A program made the position numbers and the translations under genes. Shown here in pieces: positions 1 to 5,638 of a DNA stretch of 7,105 nt. Numbering within the stretch: the stretch's first letter is position 1; every line of letters starts with the position of its first letter. The notes below the pieces were generated by a model, which made no database searches, was not told the origin of the DNA, and was given only the letters and a program-made list of their open reading frames with translations. Source of the stretch: Candidatus Methanoplasma sp. (GTDB lineage Archaea; Thermoplasmatota; Thermoplasmata; Methanomassiliicoccales; Methanomethylophilaceae); contig JAITQH010000030.1 of the NCBI GenBank assembly GCA_031288985.1, positions 1-7,105 of the forward strand. The letters run 5' to 3'.

Positions 1-1
1 G

Positions 2-250
2 GAGCACATCGACCGCGTTCGTTCTGTTCTTTCCGCCGCGGATCATCCCGGATACTATTACAGGATGGGGGCCGCATGGGCGCTGTCTTTCTGTTTCGTC
101 AAATTCCCCGAGAGGACGGAACCGTTCCTGTTCGCCGACCGTCCGGACAAGGATGTCAGGAGCAAAGCGATCCAAAAGATCTGCGATTCCCATCGGGTCG
201 ACAAGGCGGTGAAGGAACGCCTGAAGCTCAGGAAGAGGCAGATCGGCTGA
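2..250 (+). CDS. DNA alkylation repair protein, AlkD-like (C-terminal part, 5' end outside window)
   Basis: The open frame enters from the left edge and ends at a TGA at 248-250, giving 82 residues with no start of its own. The family (HEAT-like-repeat AlkD glycosylases) removes alkylated purines, and the protein would act on chromosomal DNA in the cytoplasm. The recognisable part is the C-terminal helical repeats: YYYRMGAAWALSFCFVKFPE at about residues 18-37 of the fragment, then a segment around AIQKICDSHRVDK followed by a basic tail. The Met at 65 lies inside the conserved YYxRMGxAW segment, so it is not the real start. The catalytic region is upstream and cannot be checked. The gene converges on a minus-strand gene and overlaps its 3' end by 23 bases. 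Family assignment is from remembered motif similarity, not a search. Confidence 0.8.
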   Translation, partial: EHIDRVRSVLSAADHPGYYYRMGAAWALSFCFVKFPERTEPFLFADRPDKDVRSKAIQKICDSHRVDKAVKERLKLRKRQIG

Positions 251-764
251 GTTCTTCCGCGATGCCGAACAACCTGTCGGCGTTCTCGCGGCCGACCCTT
301 GCCCCGCGCCTCTCGAGGAACGTCCATCCCCGTTCTGTGCATTTTGCCTCGAGTTCGGGGCTTGTGACCGCCGCGACCTTCCCATGCGGCAGAACGTTGC
401 CGTCGATGATCATGGACATCATGTCCTTCGGGACGCACACCACGATGAGATCGAAGACGCCGGCCACGGCGTTCAGCCTGCCAAGGTAGTCCTTCTCCCG
501 CTGGACCCTTTCGTAATCTTCTTTGCAGGACATGACCCCGTCGTACTTCATGATGGTATAATTTCCCGGAACGAAGCCAAAACGCGATGAGATCACTCCG
601 AACGACGCGTCGCACATCTTGCGGCCGTCGATCTCGGCGGTGTCCAGCCTCGCGACGAGGTGCTTCACTTCGGTCATGCGGCCTCCGAACATCTCGAAGG
701 CGCTCCCTATCCCCTCCTTAAGGAAGACGGCGGAGTCGTTGGTGACAACCAGGACCCTCTTCAC
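228..764 (-). CDS. Hypothetical protein, 178 aa, translationally coupled to hypD
   Basis: I do not recognise this protein. It starts at a GTG (764-762) that overlaps the hypD stop as GTGA. A GAAGGTG Shine-Dalgarno-like sequence lies 5 bases upstream, inside the hypD coding end. The same frame stays open upstream to 1052, but that part is a shadow of hypD. The N-terminus (KRVLVVTNDSAVF) reads like the first strand of an alpha/beta fold. A segment at residues 55-75 (FGVISSRFGFVPGN..IMKYD) loosely recalls the 'SAKYGLL...pYD' pattern of YaaA/DUF6884-type proteins, followed by a second hydrophobic strand (FDLIVVCVP). There are no signal peptide, membrane segments or metal-binding cysteine pairs. 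As last gene of the hypA-hypD run it may serve hydrogenase maturation or simply ride along. The gene is likely real because of its coupling; the function is unknown. Confidence 0.8.
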   Translation of the reverse strand: MKRVLVVTNDSAVFLKEGIGSAFEMFGGRMTEVKHLVARLDTAEIDGRKMCDASFGVISSRFGFVPGNYTIMKYDGVMSCKEDYERVQREKDYLGRLNAVAGVFDLIVVCVPKDMMSMIIDGNVLPHGKVAAVTSPELEAKCTERGWTFLERRGARVGRENADRLFGIAEELSRSASS

Positions 765-1846
765 TTCCGCACCTTCTTTGCCGAAAAGCGGTATGCAATG
801 CTGCAGCTTCCTTCTTCGGAGACCATGCACGGACCTCTTGGGTTCGACGGTCTGCACACCGCGCCGAACATGGGGCATTCCTCGGATGAGATGAGTCCGC
901 GGAGCACCTCTCCGCATCTGCATCCGGCGGCCTCGGCCTCCACCTCGGGAGTGGTCTTCAGAATATCCCCGTGGACTATTGTTGCGTCGTGCTCCGAATG
1001 CTCCGGGCGCAGGGCGAGGGCGCTCTTCGGGATGACGGGAAAGCCTCTCCACTCCCTATCGACGGGAATGAATGTGTCCTCCATCAGTTTTCTTGCTATG
1101 GGGTTGCCGTGTTCCTTCACGAGGCGGGAGTATTCGTTCTCGACCTCGGCGCGCCCTTCGTATATCTGTTTTGTGAGCATGTACGACGCCATCAGGATGT
1201 CGAGCGGTTCGAACCCGGCGACCACCTGAGGCATGCGATACTTATCGGCGAAGGGCCTGAACATGTCAAGGCCGGTGATCACCGCCACATGTCCGGGCAT
1301 TATGAATCCGTTGACCTTCGTCTCGCCCATGTCGAATATGGCCTGCAGGGCGGGAGGGCAGATCCTGTGGCAGCTGTATATGCTGAAATTCTTCGGCAGA
1401 GGTTTCTGCAGCGGCACGCATGTGGACGGGGCGGTGGTCTCGAACCCTACGGACACGAACACCAGCGGCGACGTCTGCCCGCCCGCCATCCTCACGGCGT
1501 CCTCGATGGAATAGACTATCCTGACGTCCGCGCCGTCCGCCTTCGCGTCAAAAAGGGATCCGATCGTGGTCGGGACCCTCATCATATCTCCGAAGGCCGT
1601 TACGGTGACGCCGTTCCTCGCCAGAGTGACGGCGTCGGCGATCTCCTTGCTTGTGGTGACGCATACGGGGCATCCCGGACCTTGGCAGATCTCAATGCCT
1701 GCGTCAAGGAGCATCTCCTCCAGGCCGAATCTTACAATGGTGTCCTGATGCGTCCCGCACACATGCATGAACTTGCTCCTAAGCCCCATGTCTTTGATGG
1801 AGGCCACGATCTTCTTTGCGGTCTCGCCGTCGCGGTATTTGAACAT
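761..1846 (-). CDS. hypD: [NiFe]-hydrogenase maturation protein HypD
   Basis: HypD is the iron-sulfur scaffold that works with HypC to assemble the Fe(CN)2CO part of the NiFe-hydrogenase active site, using cyanide made by HypE/HypF. At 361 residues it has the usual family length. All signature blocks are visible: FMHVCGTHQ with Cys30, GPGCPVC with Cys59 and Cys62, VSVGFETTAP, SCHRICPPA, IMPGHV and VVAGFEPLDIL. The cysteine-rich C-terminus (Cys309, 311, 324, 331, 340, 348; CRCGEVLRG...GPCMVSEEGSC) should hold the [4Fe-4S] cluster. It starts at ATG 1846, which overlaps the hypA stop by one base (TGATG). A GAGGG Shine-Dalgarno sequence lies 6 bases upstream inside hypA, so the two are probably co-translated. 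HypB, C, E and F are not in the window. Confidence 0.97.
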   Translation of the reverse strand: MFKYRDGETAKKIVASIKDMGLRSKFMHVCGTHQDTIVRFGLEEMLLDAGIEICQGPGCPVCVTTSKEIADAVTLARNGVTVTAFGDMMRVPTTIGSLFDAKADGADVRIVYSIEDAVRMAGGQTSPLVFVSVGFETTAPSTCVPLQKPLPKNFSIYSCHRICPPALQAIFDMGETKVNGFIMPGHVAVITGLDMFRPFADKYRMPQVVAGFEPLDILMASYMLTKQIYEGRAEVENEYSRLVKEHGNPIARKLMEDTFIPVDREWRGFPVIPKSALALRPEHSEHDATIVHGDILKTTPEVEAEAAGCRCGEVLRGLISSEECPMFGAVCRPSNPRGPCMVSEEGSCSIAYRFSAKKVRK

Positions 1847-2226
1847 CAGCTTCCCTCAACAATGTCAAAGCACTTCACAAAGCAGCTCTGTCCGGAGACG
1901 ATCTTCACAGATCCTTTGCAAACGGGGCATGAGAGCAGAGGAACGGCATGCTCCTCCCCATAACCCATGTCCACCATGTCCGCAGGCCCCTCGTATCCGC
2001 ATTTCGCACATGCGACGCACACAGGTTCTTCCTCGATGACAAGGGTTGATCCTTCCAACAGGGAATCCCGCGTTATGACGCTGTACGCGAACTCCATCTG
2101 TTCGCGTCCGAGATTCGTCAGCTTTCCTATGACCAGCGTCACTTCGGACACCGACGCCGCATTGTATCTCTTGAGTTCCTCCAATATGGACGACACCAAA
2201 TCGGAGACGACGGCCACTTCGTGCAC
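1846..2226 (-). CDS. hypA: Hydrogenase/urease nickel incorporation protein HypA
   Basis: HypA is the nickel-binding metallochaperone that hands Ni(II) to the hydrogenase large subunit, usually together with the GTPase HypB. The 126-residue protein begins MHEVAVV; His2 and Glu3 form part of the family nickel site. The zinc-binding part has two Cys pairs, Cys73/Cys76 and Cys100/Cys103, with an additional Cys70. The 23 residues between the pairs are a longer insert than in E. coli HypA, as in archaeal HypA proteins. The C-terminus (VKIVSGQSCFVKCFDIVEG) fits the conserved final strand. The start codon is GTG (2226-2224), fixed by the invariant MHE N-terminus. No Shine-Dalgarno sequence precedes it, which suggests a leaderless or nearly leaderless transcript. 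It overlaps hypD by one base. Confidence 0.95.
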   Translation of the reverse strand: MHEVAVVSDLVSSILEELKRYNAASVSEVTLVIGKLTNLGREQMEFAYSVITRDSLLEGSTLVIEEEPVCVACAKCGYEGPADMVDMGYGEEHAVPLLSCPVCKGSVKIVSGQSCFVKCFDIVEGS

Positions 2227-2245
2227 GGGGGTGATATCGCGGTTC

Positions 2246-2255
2246 TGTTTTTAAC
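2246..2255 (-). promoter_or_regulatory. Possible TATA-like promoter element for hypA-hypD
   Basis: The 37-bp gap between nth and hypA contains, on the minus strand, the A/T-rich run GTTAAAAACA. It is centred about 25 bases before the hypA GTG start, where an archaeal TATA box would sit for a leaderless transcript, and hypA lacks a Shine-Dalgarno sequence. The run lies inside a short inverted repeat, CTGTT (2245-2249) and AACAG (2259-2263). This placement would allow hypA-hypD to be transcribed apart from the upstream repair and cofactor genes. The element is weak and positional only. Confidence 0.35.
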
Positions 2256-2263
2256 GGTAACAG

Positions 2264-2920
2264 TCAGAGTCCGGGCGGACAGCTGTCGCACATGCCGCGG
2301 ACGACGCACTTTTCGCAGCGGGGGCGGCGCGGCAGGCATACCTCCTGCCCGTGTCTCACGATGTATCTGTTGATATCGGACCAACGATCCTGCGGTGCGA
2401 TCCTCATGAGTTCGAACTCTGTGGCTTCCGGGTCTTTCGTATGCACGAGCCCCATGAGATTCGATATCCTGTGCACATGCGTGTCGACGCAGACGGACGG
2501 TATCCCCATGGCATACGAGCGTACGCAGGCGGCGGTCTTCCTTCCGACCATCGGAAGCAGGAGAAGATCCTCGGTCTCCGACGGCACAGTTCCGCCGTGC
2601 TCCCCGATGAGGATGCGGCAGCATTCCACTATGGCGCGCGCCTTCTGCGTCGGGAAGCCCGCGGGGCGTATCAGGATCGCCACGTCATCGGCGTCGGCGG
2701 CGGCAATGGCCTCCATCGTGCCGTATTTCCTGAAAAGACTGTCTGACGCCTTCCTTGTGTTGTCGTCCCGCGTCCTTTGGGAGAGTATCGTCGCTATGAG
2801 GACATGGAACGGGTCGCACTCCCACTCGGGGTTGAGGCCCTCCGACGACCTTCCCGGATACGCTCCCCCGCCATACTCGGAGGACAGGGCGTCCAATATC
2901 TTTGCGATATCCTTATTCAT
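2264..2920 (-). CDS. nth: Endonuclease III (HhH-GPD, 4Fe-4S DNA glycosylase/AP lyase)
   Basis: This base-excision repair enzyme removes oxidised pyrimidines and cleaves the abasic site by beta-elimination. In the chosen 218-residue form, the LSQRT motif is at about residues 46-50. The helix-hairpin-helix LLPMVGRKTAA carries catalytic Lys128, and VDTHVHRISN carries catalytic Asp146. The C-terminal [4Fe-4S] loop is complete: Cys195-x6-Cys202-x2-Cys205-x5-Cys211. Start choice: ATG 2920 has GGGAG 8 bases upstream and makes an ATGAATAA overlap with the read-through end of folC. Alternative in-frame ATGs at 2944 and 2935 add 8 or 5 atypical residues with poorer ribosome-binding sites. The gene ends at TGA 2266-2264, 37 bases before hypA. 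Confidence 0.95.
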   Translation of the reverse strand: MNKDIAKILDALSSEYGGGAYPGRSSEGLNPEWECDPFHVLIATILSQRTRDDNTRKASDSLFRKYGTMEAIAAADADDVAILIRPAGFPTQKARAIVECCRILIGEHGGTVPSETEDLLLLPMVGRKTAACVRSYAMGIPSVCVDTHVHRISNLMGLVHTKDPEATEFELMRIAPQDRWSDINRYIVRHGQEVCLPRRPRCEKCVVRGMCDSCPPGL

Positions 2921-2984
2921 GGGCCGATCTCCCATCTGCGCCATGCATCCCGCCCAGATGCCTCACCGCCTCCGCGGCCGTCTA
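2913..2984 (-). other. In-frame TAG and read-through C-terminal extension of folC (candidate pyrrolysine codon)
   Basis: The TAG at 2984-2982 follows codons for LVTGSF. The next 23 sense codons, in frame, read TAAEAVRHLGGMHGADGRSA then HE, before TAA at 2915-2913. FolC proteins normally continue after this GS(F/L) motif; E. coli FolC, as I recall it, reads GSFHTVAHVMEVI. The TAG therefore falls at the His/Tyr position and the downstream codons restore the family ending. The TAA overlaps the nth ATG at 2920 as ATGAATAA, a typical operon joint. Methanomassiliicoccales are known to decode UAG as pyrrolysine. Decoding here is inference; a Tyr-codon-to-TAG mutation or a base-call error would look the same. 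Confidence 0.65.
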
Positions 2985-4190
2985 GAAAGAACCCGTGACC
3001 AGGATGCTGAGGCCTCCGCGCTCCGCTTCTGCGGCGTCCATGGCGGCGGCGACGCTTTCCGACACAACCACGTTTTCGGACCAGCGCCCCGCGATCCGCG
3101 CGGCCGCCGACGGATCGGCGGATCTGTCGCTCGGCAGCGGTGCGACGAAGATCTTCTCCGAGACCGATGCAAGGCGGCGGGACAGATGGTCTATGTCCTT
3201 GTCATTCAGGACCCCGAACACAGCGACCACCTTCCCGTACAGTTCCCGGATGTCTTCGGCAAGCCTGTCCGCACCGGCGGCGGTATGCGTCACGTCAATG
3301 ATGAAATCTCCGACCTGCTGCATCCTGCACGGCCATTCCGCCGCCGCCAAACCCTCCCTGACGGCCAGCGGCCGCTCCTCTCCGTAAAGGGACAGGAGGC
3401 GGACGGCCTCGATCGCCATTACGGCGTTGAGCGCCTGATGCCTTCCCGGAAGAGGCAGATCGAAACACTCCCCCTTGTAGACGAACCGCAGGCCGTCCCG
3501 CCTGCTCTCAATTATATGTACATCGGAAGGAAGCATCCGCATAAGCGGAACGCCCCTTTCTTCCGCGATGCCCTTCAGAACGTCGTATGCGGCGTCCCCG
3601 TTCACCGTGACGCACGGAACGTTGGGTTTCATTATCCCCGCTTTCTCGAATGCTATCTTCTCTATCGAATCGCCGAGGAACTCGGTATGCTCCATGCTAA
3701 CATTCCCGATCGCGCAGACCTTCGGAAGAACGATGTTGGTGGAGTCCAGTCTGCCGCCCATGCCCACTTCGATGACCGCATATTCGACGTTCTTCGTTTT
3801 AAAGAACAGGAATGCCATTGCGGTCGTGACGTCAAAGTACGTGCAGTTCCTTCCCCGCGAACTCATTTCCTCCACGATCGGATGCACCGCCGCCGTGAGA
3901 TCGGCAAGTTCCCCGTCGGTGGCGTATTCGCCGTTCACGGCCATTCTCTCGTTGAGATCCGTTATATGCGGGGAGGTGTACAGCCCCGCGCTCATGCCCG
4001 AAGCACGCAATATGGAATAGATGCAGGCGCATACGGATCCTTTTCCGTCGCTGCCGGCCACATGCACGCCGGAGAACGATCTCTGCGGATCCCCCAAACG
4101 GGACAGCAGTTCGGTTATATTCTCCAGGCCGAACTCGATCCCTCTCGCTCCGAGGCCGTTCAGCCAAACGTTCAGATCGTTCTTGTCCAC
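2913..4190 (-). CDS. folC: Folylpolyglutamate/dihydrofolate synthase family protein with in-frame TAG (conventional end 2982)
   Basis: This is a Mur-ligase-fold, ATP-dependent amide ligase that adds glutamate to dihydropteroate or a reduced folate. Visible motifs, in residues: P-loop HVAGSDGKGS 43-52 (Lys50; the family usually has TNGKGS), LYTSPH 70-75, FDVTTAMAF 119-127, VGMGGRLDSTN 142-152, EHTEFLG 167-173, FEKAGIMKP 181-189 with Lys183, GRHQALNA 249-256. The C-terminal domain has WPCRMQ and D299-x-x-H302, where the usual 'DGAHN' reads DVTHT. The start is GTG, directly after the TGA of the preceding gene, with a strong GAGGAGG 8 bases upstream. The conventional product stops at TAG after LVTGSF (402 aa). 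Reading through gives 426 residues ending at TAA 2915-2913. The substrate could be a folate or another pterin. Confidence 0.88.
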
Positions 4191-4985
4191 TCAGACCGCC
4201 TCCTCGGAAGCGATCGTCTCCACGAGTTCCGAGAATGTCATATGCCGATCCTTGCATATCCTGCGCACAATGTCCATCGTCCCCGATCCGTACTGTGCGG
4301 CCTTTTTCCTGCAATCGGTGACGAAACCGAATCCCAAGGACGCGGCGGCCTCTCTGAGCAGGTTCTTGCGCGATCCTTCGTTGATCGGGCGCAGCATGCC
4401 GATGTCCAGCGACTGCAGGTATGACAGAAGGGCGTCGTCCAAAAAAGGATAGAGCACGGTCTTCCCGAAGTTGTCCGCCGTCTTGGTCTCATGGACCATT
4501 ACGGGCCCCCTGAGCTTCGCAAGATCGTCCGCAGACGCCGTCCGCAGGGAATCGTCGTCGAGCCCCACATATTTGGAATATCCCAAGAATATCTCGTCCG
4601 ACCCTTGGCCTCCGATGACGATGTCCTCCCTGCACGCGCGGCACACGCAGAACCCCGGCAGTTCGAATGACACCGTGAGGGCGTTGACCGTGCCGGTGAT
4701 CTGTATCATCTCCCGTATGGATGATTCCACGATCTCCTCGTCGAGCGGGATGTGGTTCCATTCCAGACCGAGATGCGGAAGCATGTTCCTCGCCATCCGG
4801 ACGTCATACGAATCCTCCGAACCCACAGTGTAAAGGGTTGCTTTTGCGGAATGCCTGCCTGCGAGCGCCGCAACCAAGCCTGAATCGAGGCCGCCCGAGA
4901 ACGCGACCGCCACTTCTTTTCCCCTGACCCCGCGTTCGACGGCACCCTCAATGAGGGCGCCCACGGCATCGGACTGTTCGGACAT
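4191..4985 (-). CDS. Asparagine-synthase-like ATP-pyrophosphatase, stand-alone domain
   Basis: The 264-residue protein corresponds to the synthetase domain of asparagine synthase (AsnB) without the N-terminal glutaminase domain. It should adenylate a carboxylate and amidate it, using ammonia or an unknown nitrogen donor. Visible motifs: PP-loop SGGLDS 30-35, a second nucleotide/substrate loop GGQGSDEIFLGYSKY 125-139, LYPFLDD, and a late RKKAAQYGSG, all typical of archaeal stand-alone members. An unusual CVCRAC cluster (Cys113, 115, 118) lies just before the second loop. The start is placed at ATG 4985. The frame stays open to 5072, but the extra 29 residues fall in the A/T-rich divergent promoter region. 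There is no clear Shine-Dalgarno sequence. Its stop abuts the folC GTG. The true substrate (aspartate or another) cannot be told. Confidence 0.85.
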   Translation of the reverse strand: MSEQSDAVGALIEGAVERGVRGKEVAVAFSGGLDSGLVAALAGRHSAKATLYTVGSEDSYDVRMARNMLPHLGLEWNHIPLDEEIVESSIREMIQITGTVNALTVSFELPGFCVCRACREDIVIGGQGSDEIFLGYSKYVGLDDDSLRTASADDLAKLRGPVMVHETKTADNFGKTVLYPFLDDALLSYLQSLDIGMLRPINEGSRKNLLREAAASLGFGFVTDCRKKAAQYGSGTMDIVRRICKDRHMTFSELVETIASEEAV

Positions 4986-5008
4986 AATTGCCCGATTGTA
5001 CGGATAAG

Positions 5009-5050
5009 TGATAAAACAGACGGTCTGTGCGAATACGAAATAATATATTC
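5009..5050 (-). promoter_or_regulatory. Promoter region of the asparagine-synthase-like gene with a 13-bp palindrome
   Basis: On the minus strand two TATA-like stretches precede the start at 4985: TTTTATCA (5016-5009, about 24-31 bases upstream, suiting a leaderless transcript) and AATATATTA around 5041-5049 (suiting a leader of roughly 30 bases). Between them lies the perfect palindrome ACAGAC-G-GTCTGT (5016-5028), which could be an operator. Which box is used cannot be decided from sequence. Confidence 0.4.
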
Positions 5051-5077
5051 TTATGTTACATCCACCCCGCAAATATC

Positions 5078-5104
5078 AAACATTTATTAACAAGCGACAT
5101 GTTT
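5078..5104 (+). promoter_or_regulatory. nikR promoter: TATA-like box inside an inverted repeat (candidate autoregulatory operator)
   Basis: TTTATTAA at 5083-5090 lies 22-29 bases before the nikR ATG. This is the right distance for a TATA box driving a leaderless transcript, and no Shine-Dalgarno sequence is present. The box is flanked by the inverted repeat AAACAT (5078-5083) and ATGTTT (5099-5104), spacer 15, total 27 bp. The size is close to the 28-bp NikR operator of E. coli (6-16-6), although the half-site sequence differs. Binding there would cover the TBP/TFB site. The regulator that binds is inferred. Confidence 0.45.
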
Positions 5105-5111
5105 AACGACC

Positions 5112-5552
5112 ATGGACGGAGTTACGCGCATCGGGGTCTCATTGGAACCCGAACTTCTCAAAGAATTTGACAAAATAATATCGAAGAAAGGATACGTCAG
5201 CAGGTCTGAAGCCATTCGGGATCTGGTTCGCGATTCTCTCGCGGAGAACGAATGGAAGAACGACAAAGAGTTCATGTCCGGCGTTATCGTGATGATCTAC
5301 GACCACGGCGTGACCGGCATCGGGGAGAAGCTGACGGCCATGCAGCACGGAAGGATGCAGAACATAAGCACGACGATACACGTCCACCTGGATCACGACA
5401 GGTGCATGGAGGTCCTCATCGCGGAGGGCGAGTTGGGCCAGCTCAAGCTGATGACCAACGACATATCGTCGATAAAGGGCGTCCTCAGGTGCAAGCTCAC
5501 CATGGCCTCGCAGGCCACGGGCCACATGCATCATCTGGGCGTCAGGCACTGA
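5112..5552 (+). CDS. nikR: Nickel-responsive transcriptional regulator NikR
   Basis: NikR is a tetrameric repressor that binds DNA when loaded with Ni(II), usually shutting down nickel uptake genes. The 146-residue protein has an N-terminal ribbon-helix-helix domain (TRIGVSLEPELLKEFDKII at 5-23, then RSEAIRDLVRDSL at 31-43). A C-terminal ACT-like domain follows. The four nickel ligands known from E. coli NikR (His76, His87, His89, Cys95) are all present, shifted by three: His79, His90, His92 and Cys98 in IHVHLDHDRC. Length is normal for the family. It is transcribed away from the asparagine-synthase-like gene, probably from its own promoter and possibly leaderless. Hydrogenase nickel-maturation genes hypA and hypD lie about 3 kb away; no nickel transporter is in the window. 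Confidence 0.97.
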   Translation: MDGVTRIGVSLEPELLKEFDKIISKKGYVSRSEAIRDLVRDSLAENEWKNDKEFMSGVIVMIYDHGVTGIGEKLTAMQHGRMQNISTTIHVHLDHDRCMEVLIAEGELGQLKLMTNDISSIKGVLRCKLTMASQATGHMHHLGVRH

Positions 5553-5553
5553 T

Positions 5554-5577
5554 GCGGGCGTGCACACGCACGCCTGC
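5554..5577 (+). terminator. GC-rich stem-loop just after nikR
   Basis: Two bases after the nikR stop, GCGGGCGTGC (5554-5563) and GCACGCCTGC (5568-5577) can form a 10-bp stem with one G-U pair and an ACAC loop. No T-run follows, so it is not a classical intrinsic terminator. It may act as an RNA 3'-end stabiliser, a processing site or a weak termination aid between nikR and topA. Confidence 0.35.
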
Positions 5578-5604
5578 GGCGTTTGCGGAGCGGCTCCCAT
5601 CGGG

Positions 5605-5613
5605 TATAAATAA
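5605..5613 (+). promoter_or_regulatory. TATA box of topA
   Basis: TATAAATAA, a near-consensus archaeal TATA box, begins 34 bases before the topA ATG in the 86-bp gap after nikR. With usual archaeal spacing, transcription would begin about 5632-5638, only a few bases before the ATG. AGGATGTGA (5621-5629), which matches AGGAGGTGA at 8 of 9 positions, would then lie upstream of the transcript start and would not act as a ribosome-binding site. Confidence 0.65.
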
Positions 5614-5638
5614 AATCACTAGGATGTGACCGCCGACC

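Noticed and set aside
765..1052. Upstream part of the open frame of the 178-aa gene
   Set aside because: These 96 codons lie entirely within hypD in another frame and read as Arg-rich noise. The GTG at 764 has a ribosome-binding site and a typical overlap.
971..1963. Plus-strand open frame of 330 codons opposite hypD
   Set aside because: It is antisense to a complete hypD, shows no motif, and has no ribosome-binding site or promoter of its own.
2292..4424. Very long plus-strand open frame (710 codons) opposite nth and folC
   Set aside because: Its translation is rich in Arg, His and Pro with no recognisable motif. It lies antisense to two genes with complete family signatures, so it is a high-GC shadow frame.
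4986..5072. N-terminal extension of the asparagine-synthase-like protein to an ATG at 5072
   Set aside because: It would span the A/T-rich divergent promoter region and add 29 residues not expected in the family. MSEQSD at 4985 leads properly into the PP-loop domain.
4986..5111. Canonical E. coli-type NikR operator GTATGA-N16-TCATAC
   Set aside because: I searched the nikR upstream region by eye and found neither half at the required spacing; only the differing AAACAT/ATGTTT repeat is present.
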